Origin: Deltaproteobacteria bacterium
Lineage (GTDB): Bacteria > Desulfobacterota > DSM-4660 > Desulfatiglandales > Desulfatiglandaceae
Assembly (NCBI GenBank): GCA_019307165.1
Contig: JAFDKD010000009.1
Coordinates: 1-18,576 of the forward strand
Length of the DNA: 18,576 nucleotides
Direction: 5' to 3'
In this document: one piece after another, positions 1 to 6,093 of the stretch
How positions within the stretch are numbered: position 1 is the stretch's first letter
Layout: every line of letters starts with the position of its first letter
The notes under the pieces: generated by a model
Told to the model about the DNA's origin: nothing
The model's input: the letters and a program-made list of their open reading frames with translations, nothing else
Databases searched by the model: none
Position numbers and translations under genes: made by a program

Positions 1-74
1 ATCTTCGTTACCTGGGGGCCGTGACACTTCACCAGGTGGGGGACCGTGGAATCGTAATAGATGGCATCTCCCGG
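1..74 (-). pseudogene. Separated C-terminal part of the XRE-cupin gene, continuing off the window
   Basis: Reading on in the frame of the regulator past its TAA gives 24 sense codons up to the window edge: PGDAIYYDSTVPHLVKCHG followed by PQVTK. This is the expected second half of the cupin barrel (PGD turn, then a P-H pair seven residues on). It has no start codon of its own in the window and is best read as the remainder of the interrupted gene. Confidence 0.65.
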
Positions 75-674
75 TTAGAGGACATGGACCTCTTCCTGGA
101 GGCGTACTTCCATCGCTCCCGTCAGCACGTATATGAACTCCTGTCCGTCGTGGGTCGACCTTTCCTCTTCCGTCTCGGCCGGGACCAGCGTCACCAGAAA
201 GGGCTCCATGTGCCTGTCTTTCTTATGCGGCGCCAGGGATTCGTATTCATAGCCGTAGTATTCGCCCTTTTCGGAATCGTACCGCGATATCACTTTACGG
301 TCGCGAGCGCGCACAATGGTGTAGGGCCTGTCCTGCTCTCCTGAAATGAAATAGCCCATTTTCATTTCAAGGGCTTTGGCAAGTTTGATTACGGTACCCA
401 GGGGCGGGGCCACCACGCCTTCCTCTATCCGGTGTAGATGGTCCTCCTGAAGACCCGTCCGTTGGGATATATCCCGCAGGCTTAAACCGCGCTGTTCCCT
501 CACGGCCCTCACACGCTGACCGACATTCGCCTGAATATCTTCGTGAGACGTCTCGGGGCCGATGCTGTCCATGAATGCCATTTCTTCCTGGTTTCCCGCC
601 AACTGCGTGGTAATGTCGCTCAGGAAATCGTCGTAGGCATCCCTGTCTTGCTTTTGGTCTTTTTTATCGCTCAT
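75..674 (-). CDS. XRE-family HTH regulator with a cupin domain, cut short by an in-frame TAA
   Basis: Predicted 199-residue transcription regulator. A lambda-repressor-type helix-turn-helix lies at about residues 49-111 (GLSLRDISQRTGLQEDHLHR is the helix-turn-helix core). A cupin domain begins near residue 150, with the first cupin motif visible as HDGQEFIYVLTGAME (175-189). XRE-cupin proteins usually bind DNA through the N-terminal domain and sense a small metabolite through the cupin. The frame stops at a TAA (75-77) right after EEVHVL, where the family normally has an acidic residue followed by PGD. The same frame continues past the stop with PGDAIYYDSTVPH to the window edge, so the second cupin motif is lost from this product. 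This may be a recent nonsense mutation, a sequencing error or true truncation. The start ATG at 674 fits the family's charged N-terminus. The HTH-cupin assignment is secure; the ligand and target genes are unknown. Confidence 0.85.
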   Translation of the reverse strand: MSDKKDQKQDRDAYDDFLSDITTQLAGNQEEMAFMDSIGPETSHEDIQANVGQRVRAVREQRGLSLRDISQRTGLQEDHLHRIEEGVVAPPLGTVIKLAKALEMKMGYFISGEQDRPYTIVRARDRKVISRYDSEKGEYYGYEYESLAPHKKDRHMEPFLVTLVPAETEEERSTHDGQEFIYVLTGAMEVRLQEEVHVL

Positions 675-1068
675 AGTTGCTGTCCGGGGCGGAATGAAAA
701 TGTGAACGTAAAACGGGACGAGGGGCCTTTCCCCTACGCCGACTATCGATAGCGAACGTTATAACCTGAATATTGCAAAATCCAGGTATTAAATGGTTCG
801 TGGCGTCACCCGACGTTCACAGGTTGCCGAGCTTCCCGTTCCACAGAAAACGAAACCAAGGTTATCACTTAATGATCGGGAGGGTCAAGTTAACCCCTCG
901 CGCCCTGATCCACCATCAAAACCCCATCGCCTCCTTTAGCAGGCACGGGGTTCCCCGCTGAGAAAACGCGGGATGCAAGCACAAGCAGCTGCGTTTGTCC
1001 AGCCTATGGGAGGCGGGCAGGCGACAGCGTCTCCCGCACCTTCAATGATTCGGGTTTTCGGCAGTCGC
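675..1068. other. Non-coding gap between the dodecin and the XRE-cupin gene, with GC-rich hairpins
   Basis: No convincing gene is present; the short open frames here lack family features and ribosome sites. Two adjacent inverted repeats stand out: AACCCC (920-925) with GGGGTT (947-952), and CCCGC (954-958) with GCGGG (968-972). Read on the minus strand the first is followed by TTTT, so it could be a weak terminator for the dodecin or a structured leader for the regulator. I compared it by eye with common riboswitch cores and found no match. Confidence 0.4.
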
Positions 1069-1275
1069 CTAACTTTCAAGAACAAAGATGACTTCCATCC
1101 GAACGCGAAATTCGGCGACCCTGCCGTCTTCGATGGCTACCCGTTGTTCCAGGATTCTCAGTCCGGTGATTCCCCTAAGGGTCCGGCTGGCGCGTTCGTG
1201 GCCCACCTTGATGGCCTCCTCAAAGCTGATTTCAGAGGCGGCAATGATTTCCGAAACTCTGGCGACGCGCTCCAT
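1069..1275 (-). CDS. Dodecin family protein (first copy)
   Basis: A 68-residue protein with the dodecin pattern: an N-terminal strand (RVSEIIAASE), a helix with the family's SFEEAI start, then TLRGITGLRILEQR and a last strand ending VRMEVIFVLES. Dodecins are small dodecameric shells in the cytoplasm that bind flavin, and in some cases CoA, and are thought to buffer flavins. The ATG at 1275 has a strong ribosome site, AGGAGG eight bases upstream on the minus strand. The protein has no tryptophan at all, so the flavin-stacking Trp of haloarchaeal-type dodecins is absent; it looks like the GxxxxEQ subgroup. It may be transcribed toward the XRE-cupin gene, but a 394-base gap separates them. Family call is firm; ligand is uncertain. 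Confidence 0.85.
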   Translation of the reverse strand: MERVARVSEIIAASEISFEEAIKVGHERASRTLRGITGLRILEQRVAIEDGRVAEFRVRMEVIFVLES

Positions 1276-1498
1276 ATGGCGACCTCCTCATAGGAATGTG
1301 GTTTATTCCATCTGCAAAACCTGGTCCTCTGGGCCAGGTCAGAGTTATCTGGCTGTGCTGTCCCGGAAATGCGGGCCATGAAGTGACTAAAGTTATGAGT
1401 GAGCTAAAGTGGAGGAGGAGCTTCGCTCATCAATCATATCAAATGTCAAAAAAATCCTTAACTCTAGACACTCTAGTCACTTGCAGGACCGCAAAGAA

Positions 1499-1608
1499 AT
1501 TGAGAATTGAATGAGAATTGAAGATCGAAAATTGAAAATTGGTTGTGGCGCTGCGTAGCAGCGCATCCATAAATCTTCAATAACTCAATGTTCAATATTC
1601 AATGTATA
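1499..1608. repeat. Nested inverted repeat with GC-rich apex
   Basis: The core is GCGCTGC (1548-1554), a GTA loop, and GCAGCGC (1558-1564), a perfect 7-bp stem. An outer perfect 9-bp pairing exists between ATTGAAGAT (1517-1525) and ATCTTCAAT (1573-1581), flanked by further ATTGAG/CTCAAT complementarity. The flanks are AT-rich and repeat-like. It resembles a short palindromic extragenic element rather than a terminator, because no T tract follows. Confidence 0.55.
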
Positions 1609-1626
1609 GGGGCCGACGTGCACGGC

Positions 1627-1655
1627 TTGACACCCTGTCCGTATAAATCTATTAT
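1627..1655 (+). promoter_or_regulatory. Sigma70-type promoter for the LOG-rsmG pair
   Basis: TTGACA at 1627-1632, a 17-base spacer, and TATTAT at 1650-1655: a perfect -35 box and a 5/6 -10 box at ideal spacing. Transcription would start near 1662, giving a leader of about 100 bases before the ATG at 1763. Confidence 0.7.
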
Positions 1656-1762
1656 TCTAAACTATTCTGCGCAAAAACAAAAGGATGAAACAGCAGATTG
1701 GACCGCGTTTTCGCGCCGACGGCCCAAAGGGCGGTCGCCACTTTTTGGAAAGGACTGTGAAC

Positions 1763-2416
1763 ATGGCGGAAAGACAATATTTGGTAGATGACCTCACGTT
1801 GAATGAATCCTGGAGGATATTTCAGATCATGGCCGAGTTTGTTGAGGGATTCAGTGTGATGCCTGAAATGTCGCCGGCGGTGAGCGTTTTCGGCTCCTCG
1901 CAGATTAAGCCCCAGAGCGTCACTTATAAAACAACCGAAAAACTGGCCAAGTTGCTTGTGAAGGCCGGTTTCAACGTCATTTCGGGTGGCGGGCCGGGCG
2001 TTATGGAGGCCGCCAATAAAGGGGCGGCCGAGGCGGGCGGTAAATCGGTAGGACTTCATATCAACCTGCCCAATGAGCAACAGCCCAATGATTACGCCAA
2101 CGTCCGGCTCAATTTCAATTACTTTTTCATTCGCAAAGTCATGTTTGTGAAGTACGCGGTGGCATATGTCATCATGCCCGGCGGCTTTGGGACGCTGGAT
2201 GAACTGTTCGAATCCCTCACCCTCATTCAAACCCACCGCATTCGCAGCTTTCCCGTTATCCTCATGGAATCCGAATTCTGGGGGGGGCTCGTGGAGTGGA
2301 TGCAAAAAACCTTGCTCCAACGGAAGACCATTCAAGATCCGGACCTGGATATTTTCAGGGTGGTCGATACACCCGAAGAAGCGGTGGCCATTATCAAACG
2401 GAGGGTCATTGTCTAA
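1763..2416 (+). CDS. LOG family protein (TIGR00730-type Rossmann fold, nucleotide phosphoribohydrolase-like)
   Basis: A 217-residue cytoplasmic protein with both LOG signatures: GGGPGVME (75-82) and PGGFGTLDE (139-147). The family, often mislabelled lysine decarboxylase, hydrolyses nucleoside 5'-monophosphates to a base and ribose 5-phosphate; LOG enzymes release cytokinins in plants and some bacteria. The exact substrate cannot be read from sequence. I chose the ATG at 1763 because GGAAAGGA precedes it and the N-terminus MAERQYLVDDLTLNESWR fits the subgroup. An in-frame ATG at 1685 would add 26 residues that look unlike the family. The stop overlaps the start of rsmG by 8 bases, so the two are probably co-transcribed from the promoter at 1627. 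Confidence 0.88.
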   Translation: MAERQYLVDDLTLNESWRIFQIMAEFVEGFSVMPEMSPAVSVFGSSQIKPQSVTYKTTEKLAKLLVKAGFNVISGGGPGVMEAANKGAAEAGGKSVGLHINLPNEQQPNDYANVRLNFNYFFIRKVMFVKYAVAYVIMPGGFGTLDELFESLTLIQTHRIRSFPVILMESEFWGGLVEWMQKTLLQRKTIQDPDLDIFRVVDTPEEAVAIIKRRVIV

Positions 2417-3080
2417 CCCCTTGGCCGGTGAAATAGACCAACTCGGGCGGGATGCGGGCCGGCTAGGCATCTGCCTGTCGCCTCGGCAGCTCCGTCTGCT
2501 TGGGATCTACCTGGATGTCCTGTGGGAGTGGAGTCGGAAAATGAACCTGATCGGCGCTTCGACCCGTGCCCGGGTCCTGGAAGAGTTGATTCTCGATTCC
2601 CTTGTCCCCCACGCCCATCTGCCTGATGCCCGGCGCCTCCTGGATGTGGGGACCGGGGCGGGCTTTCCCGGCATTCCCCTCAAGATTTGCAGACCGCGTA
2701 TGGTCCTCCACCTGGTGGAATCCAACTCGAAAAAGGTGAGTTTTCTGCGAGAGGTCATCCGGCGGACCCGGTTGGAGGAAGTCGATATCTTCCACGGGAG
2801 GATGGAACGGGTGTTTACCCCTGCCAAGAAACCGGGATATCCGCTGGTTACGGCCCGGGCGGTGGCGCCGCTGGGCAAGATGGTGTCATGGTGTGCGCCG
2901 ATGCTTGCGCGGGGAGGGCTCCTGGTTGCATTCCAGGGCGAAACGGTTGACGCCGCATTAAACGAGGCCCGGAAGGAGATCGACGGCCGCCGGCTGAGCG
3001 TTGAGCGCATTATTCCCTATACTCTTCCCAGAAAAAAGGGGCGGCGGCATATCCTTTTATTGCGAAGACAAGGCGAGTGA
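2409..3080 (+). CDS. rsmG: 16S rRNA (guanine(527)-N7)-methyltransferase RsmG
   Basis: A 223-residue SAM-dependent methyltransferase that makes m7G527 in 16S rRNA; loss in other bacteria gives low-level streptomycin resistance. Evidence: the SAM-binding motif LLDVGTGAGFPGIPL (77-91), the family motif TARAVAPL (148-155) and the C-terminal KKGRRHILL (209-217). N-terminal WSRKMNLIGA is also typical. The reading frame is open far upstream inside the LOG gene, but homology starts only here. The likely start is TTG at 2409, with GGAGGG at 2400-2405, overlapping the LOG stop by 8 bases, which suggests translational coupling. A second TTG at 2421 is less well placed. The usual length is about 205-240 residues, so the gene is complete. 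Confidence 0.92.
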   Translation: MSNPLAGEIDQLGRDAGRLGICLSPRQLRLLGIYLDVLWEWSRKMNLIGASTRARVLEELILDSLVPHAHLPDARRLLDVGTGAGFPGIPLKICRPRMVLHLVESNSKKVSFLREVIRRTRLEEVDIFHGRMERVFTPAKKPGYPLVTARAVAPLGKMVSWCAPMLARGGLLVAFQGETVDAALNEARKEIDGRRLSVERIIPYTLPRKKGRRHILLLRRQGE

Positions 3081-3154
3081 ATTTTCGATTCTTAAACAAG
3101 CACAGGACAGGTTTGTGGATTTGGGGAAAAAGAGCTGCTGATCGGTCCTAAGTT

Positions 3155-3186
3155 GAATATCGAATATCGAACAAGGAACGCCGAAT
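3155..3186 (+). repeat. Dispersed intergenic repeat, copy 1
   Basis: A 32-base unit ending in GAACAAGGAACGCCGAAT, starting with tandem GAATATC. It differs at one base from the unit at 17038-17069 and is related to the inverted copy at 17161-17200. It lies in the 133-base gap between convergent rsmG and the TetR gene. Confidence 0.8.
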
Positions 3187-3213
3187 GAGGATTGGCGTTT
3201 TCCGAAAGCCTCG

Positions 3214-3834
3214 CTAGTCCTTTCTAAGGGCGTCCATTATGATCTCAAGCTGAAGGTCGATATACCGGTCCAGGGACATCCTGTTTTTGAAATGCCACCC
3301 CTTGAGGACCCACATGTGCGCCATCATAATGATGTTGTACGCCATCAGGTCCACATCCACTGCCTTGAAGAGACCCTGCCCGATCCCCTCATTGATGATG
3401 TCGGCGAAAACACGGCTGACGTCTACTTCCAACGCCATGACGCTGGACTTAGAGGCCTTGTCCAGAGAACTCGATTTCTGGTAGATCAGCAAGGCCTTTT
3501 CTCTGTGCCTGTCGAGTATTTTTAGATAAAGAACGGCGGCGATGGCCAGCTTCTCCTCAGGATCGTCAATCTCCTCGATTTTTCTCAGGAGGTTTTCCCG
3601 GAAGGTCTTGAGGATGTCCTCCATGATCATCCGCATGATATCCGATTTGTTTTTTACATAATGGTAGGTCACCGGCAGGCTGACGCCCGAGGTTTCCGAG
3701 ATCTCCTGAATGGAGGTGGCGGCAAAGCCCTTCCTGACGTACAGGGCGCTCGCCGTATCGATGATTTTTCTGCGAACCGTGTCTGAAGCGGTGATTTGAT
3801 CCAGTACGGTCAGCTTAGTGCGGGAGACTTCCAT
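3214..3834 (-). CDS. TetR/AcrR family transcriptional regulator
   Basis: A 206-residue regulator. The N-terminal TetR helix-turn-helix spans about residues 20-66, with the signature GFAATSIQEISETSGVSLPV and TYHYVKNKSDI. The rest is helical, and the C-terminal stretch AYNIIMMAHMWVLKGWHFKN resembles the ligand domain of TetR proteins that control fatty-acid or aromatic acyl-CoA metabolism; that link is by resemblance only. The ATG at 3834 is preceded on the minus strand by GAGGATG. It lies 66 bases downstream of a dodecin on the same strand and may share its transcript, or may be expressed alone. No operator palindrome was identified. Target genes are unknown, as no acyl-CoA genes are in the window. 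Confidence 0.9.
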   Translation of the reverse strand: MEVSRTKLTVLDQITASDTVRRKIIDTASALYVRKGFAATSIQEISETSGVSLPVTYHYVKNKSDIMRMIMEDILKTFRENLLRKIEEIDDPEEKLAIAAVLYLKILDRHREKALLIYQKSSSLDKASKSSVMALEVDVSRVFADIINEGIGQGLFKAVDVDLMAYNIIMMAHMWVLKGWHFKNRMSLDRYIDLQLEIIMDALRKD

Positions 3835-3900
3835 CTTGAAGCATCCTCAATTCGCCGTTTTAATGAAGAGGAAAGGGCAGGGGGACGACGCACGCGGGCG

Positions 3901-4110
3901 CTACTTCACATACTTGAAGGAGACATTCACCCTCGCACGGTACGACGTCACTTTGCTGTTTTCGATCGTCATGTCCAACTTGGTGATCTCGGCAATCCTG
4001 AGGTCTTTCAGGCTTTCGCCGGCGGTTTCAATGGCGCCGCTAGCGGCATCTTCCCACGATGTATCGCTCGTCCCGACCAATTCGATGATTTTGTAGGTGC
4101 TTCCAGCCAT
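3901..4110 (-). CDS. Dodecin family protein (second copy)
   Basis: A 69-residue protein with the classic dodecin start YKIIELVGTSDTSWEDAA, helix AIETAGESLKDL, and strand pattern ending YRARVNVSFKYVK. It should form a dodecameric cytoplasmic shell that stores or buffers flavin or a related aromatic ligand. In haloarchaeal dodecin a Trp in the strand after the helix stacks on flavin; by my alignment that position is Ile39 here, and the only Trp is W19. The ATG at 4110 has AAGGAG at good spacing. A possible 12-codon leader with a perfect ribosome site lies just upstream. It is about 35% alike at best to the dodecin at 1069-1275 by eye, so the two are not recent duplicates. TetR follows 66 bases downstream. 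Confidence 0.88.
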   Translation of the reverse strand: MAGSTYKIIELVGTSDTSWEDAASGAIETAGESLKDLRIAEITKLDMTIENSKVTSYRARVNVSFKYVK

Positions 4111-4128
4111 TTTGATTCTCCTTTCGTT

Positions 4129-4167
4129 TCATGAGAGTTTAAGGTCTGCATTCCAATCCGCGTGCAC
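4129..4167 (-). CDS. Possible 12-codon leader peptide upstream of the second dodecin
   Basis: On the minus strand AAAGGAGGTG (4180-4171) is a near-perfect ribosome site, five bases before GTG at 4167. That GTG opens a frame VHADWNADLKLS ending in TGA at 4131-4129, 18 bases before the dodecin ATG. The ribosome site is stronger than that of the dodecin itself. With no homology and so short a frame, it could equally be a chance match or a standby ribosome site. Confidence 0.25.
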   Translation of the reverse strand: MHADWNADLKLS

Positions 4168-4330
4168 CACCACCTCCTTTCCACTTCAGGTCATTTTTTT
4201 AGATTCTTGCCGCCATCCACTTTACAGGATTTCGCCATGCATGACAACGAGAGATTCGTTCAGCATGGAAACGAGACAGTCGGCTACGCCCCTTTCTCTC
4301 CTGACTTTCATCAACGCTTCGATGGGCCGA

Positions 4331-4750
4331 CTAATTCCTCTGGATCAAAAGAATAAGGGCGGCCCCTCCCATCTGGTTCATGCTCCCATGCCCCTTTGCC
4401 GAGCCGATGGCCTTGTCGGCGTAATTGTAAATGACGCCGTCGCCGTCCACGCTGCCGATCTTTTTCCCGTTGATATTCAAAAGCCCGCCGTCCGTGTCCA
4501 CGCTGCCGACTTTCTTGCCCAGGCGGTTGTAAACGATGCCGTCACCGTCCACACTGCCGATCTTCAAACCGTTACGGCTGAAGATATCGCCGTTTTCATC
4601 GGCGCTCCCGAGCAGCTTGCCGAGGCGGTTAAAAATCTCGCCGCCGGGATCGCCCGATACGCACGGGGTATTGCAGAGGATCAGCACGGTCAGGCAACAC
4701 ATGATAGAAACGTATGCGCCAACGGATTTTTTCCTGAATCGATTTCGCAT
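4331..4750 (-). CDS. Secreted protein of five 17-residue glycine-rich repeats (beta-flower-like)
   Basis: A 139-residue protein. Residues 1-33 are a signal peptide: basic MRNRFRKK, a hydrophobic core, and a VSG-type cleavage site; no proper lipobox is seen although several Cys occur. Residues 37-121 are exactly five 17-residue units, for example GDIFSRNGLKIGSVDGD and GIVYNRLGKKVGSVDTD, with a conserved N-x-x-G-K-x-I-G-S-V-D core. The unit resembles proteins called five-fold beta-flower, so a small closed ring of five short beta elements in the periplasm or outside is likely. The C-terminus GGAALILLIQRN is hydrophobic. The ATG at 4750 has AAGGAGG seven bases upstream. It lies 56 bases downstream of the K+ channel gene on the same strand, so the two may be co-transcribed. 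Function is unknown. Confidence 0.75.
   Translation of the reverse strand: MRNRFRKKSVGAYVSIMCCLTVLILCNTPCVSGDPGGEIFNRLGKLLGSADENGDIFSRNGLKIGSVDGDGIVYNRLGKKVGSVDTDGGLLNINGKKIGSVDGDGVIYNYADKAIGSAKGHGSMNQMGGAALILLIQRN
4388..4642 (-). repeat. Array of five 51-base (17-residue) coding repeats
   Basis: Five in-phase units of 51 bases with no length variation. They share the GSVD/GSAD step followed by an acidic or glycine pair. The first and last units are the most diverged (GSADEN and GSAKGH), as expected for the ends of a closed array. Confidence 0.8.
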
Positions 4751-4806
4751 GCTCCGCCTCCTTTTCAGACAGGCCGCCGGCTATCCTGCGGCATTGGAAT
4801 GGCATT

Positions 4807-5811
4807 TTAGGCCTTGGCCCTAACCTTGGCAATCTGTTCCATGTTTCCCATGACGATCAGCGTCATTCCTTCGGTAATCGTCATGGCCGAATCCGGATTG
4901 AACCGGATTTCGCTCGAACCCGGCTCCGTCCAGCCCAGGACCAGGATCCCGAAATTTTCCTTGAGGCGGGATTCTTTTATGGTCTTTCCCATCATTTGGG
5001 AATCGGACGATATGGGCGCCTCATGGATCCGCAGCACCCCCCCCGAACTTCTCAGCATCAGGTCCAGAAAGCTGACCGCCGTGGGCCGAATCAACTCAGA
5101 GGCAATACGGAGCCCGCCGATGAAATTGGGTGAAACCACGGCGTCCGCTCCCGCCTTGTGAAGTTTGGGCTCGATCATGGCGTCCGTCATTCGGGTGATG
5201 ATGCGAAGGTCCGGGTTCAGCATGCGCGCCGTCATGGTCACGTAGAGATTGTCCTTGTCCGAGGGAAGGCAGATGACGATGCCCCTGGCCCTGTCAATAC
5301 CGGCCGATGCCAGGTTCGAATCGTCGGTGGCATCCCCTTGAATGTAGAAAAGCCCTTCCAACTCCTCAACCCGGTCGACCTGCCCCTGCTCAAGTTCGAT
5401 CAGGACCACCTGTTCCTTGTTGCTGATCAATTCCCGGATTACATGTCGGCCGGTCTGGTCCCCCCCGCAGACGATGTAATGGCCGGACAGCTTCTTGATT
5501 TTGTTTTCCATCCGCTTTCTCCTCATAATGCCTGACAATTGCCCTTCGACGATAATCGCGGTGAGCGTGCTGATGCCGTAGAGGATCACCCCCATGCCGG
5601 CGGTGATGAGCACAATGGTGAATATCTGGGCGGTGACGTTGCCGGTTACCTCGACCACCTCCCCGTAACCCACGGTGGTCAGGGAGATCATGGTCATGTA
5701 AACGCAGTCCAGAAAACTTGGCTTGCCGCCGAAGATGACGTAATAACCGGTGCTCCCGGCCAACACCACCAGAAACATGATGGCGAGGAGATAAAAGAGT
5801 CTCTTTTGCAT
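4807..5811 (-). CDS. Two-helix potassium channel with RCK (TrkA-N and TrkA-C) domains
   Basis: A 334-residue inner-membrane K+ channel of the MthK type. TM1 is at about residues 5-27, the pore helix and selectivity filter TTVGYGE at 45-51, and TM2 at about 62-89. An RCK Rossmann domain follows (HYIVCGGDQTGRHV, 111-124; VVLIELEQ with acidic E139 at the end of the second strand), and a TrkA-C domain at about 255-334. The nucleotide loop reads GGDQTG rather than GxGxxG, as in MthK-like gating domains, so it may not bind NAD in the usual way. I chose ATG 5811 (GCAGGA upstream) because TM1 then follows at once; a GTG at 5862 would add 17 residues without homology. The secreted repeat protein follows 56 bases downstream. 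Confidence 0.92.
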   Translation of the reverse strand: MQKRLFYLLAIMFLVVLAGSTGYYVIFGGKPSFLDCVYMTMISLTTVGYGEVVEVTGNVTAQIFTIVLITAGMGVILYGISTLTAIIVEGQLSGIMRRKRMENKIKKLSGHYIVCGGDQTGRHVIRELISNKEQVVLIELEQGQVDRVEELEGLFYIQGDATDDSNLASAGIDRARGIVICLPSDKDNLYVTMTARMLNPDLRIITRMTDAMIEPKLHKAGADAVVSPNFIGGLRIASELIRPTAVSFLDLMLRSSGGVLRIHEAPISSDSQMMGKTIKESRLKENFGILVLGWTEPGSSEIRFNPDSAMTITEGMTLIVMGNMEQIAKVRAKA

Positions 5812-5990
5812 CTCTTCATCCTGCCTTGCGTCAAGGTTTGAGAAAGGCACGCAAAATAACACGGAGCGCCCGATTGGGACACTTTTAATTCAACGTCTTT
5901 TCCAAAGCGTATTATGATGGCCCGCGGTGTGCAAGATTTTTTTGAGGACCTGCAGCGGCAGGCTCGCGGGCATCCGGAATGAAAAAGTCC

Positions 5991-6019
5991 TTGAAAAAAC
6001 AGTTGGTATGCAAAATAAT
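5991..6019 (+). promoter_or_regulatory. Candidate promoter for the MoxR-VWA pair
   Basis: TTGAAA at 5991-5996, a 17-base spacer, and AATAAT at 6014-6019, both 5/6 to consensus at ideal spacing. It lies 75 bases before the MoxR start in the 282-base gap between divergent genes. Confidence 0.45.
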
Positions 6020-6093
6020 CGGAAGGCGCGGTTAAAATCATGTGAAAAAGCTGAAAGGAATTATGGCAACGGCCGTTACAAAGGAGTAACACA

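Larger units (their letters stand above)
1276..1762. other. Non-coding gap upstream of the LOG-family gene, with a nested stem-loop and AT-rich repeats
   Basis: No gene is supported. The right half (about 1499-1608) contains degenerate AATTGAAAATTG-type units on one side and their reverse complements (TTCAATAACTCAATGTTC) on the other, around a perfect GC-rich hairpin. A good promoter follows at 1627-1655. The left half (1296-1490) shows no recognisable structure. Confidence 0.5.

Noticed and set aside
773..961. Plus-strand frame of 62 codons in the first gap
   Set aside because: No ribosome site, no recognisable motif and it crosses strong hairpins.
675..1068. Riboswitch in the leader of the XRE-cupin gene
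   Set aside because: The hairpins were compared by eye with TPP, cobalamin, fluoride, glycine and c-di-GMP cores and none matched; only plain stems can be supported.
2166..2408. Upstream extension of the rsmG frame inside the LOG gene
   Set aside because: The extra residues are Ser/Pro/Trp-rich out-of-frame translation of LOG with no RsmG likeness.
1652..2470. Antisense frame of 272 codons over the LOG gene
   Set aside because: It is a shadow: the plus strand has both LOG signatures, ribosome site and promoter.
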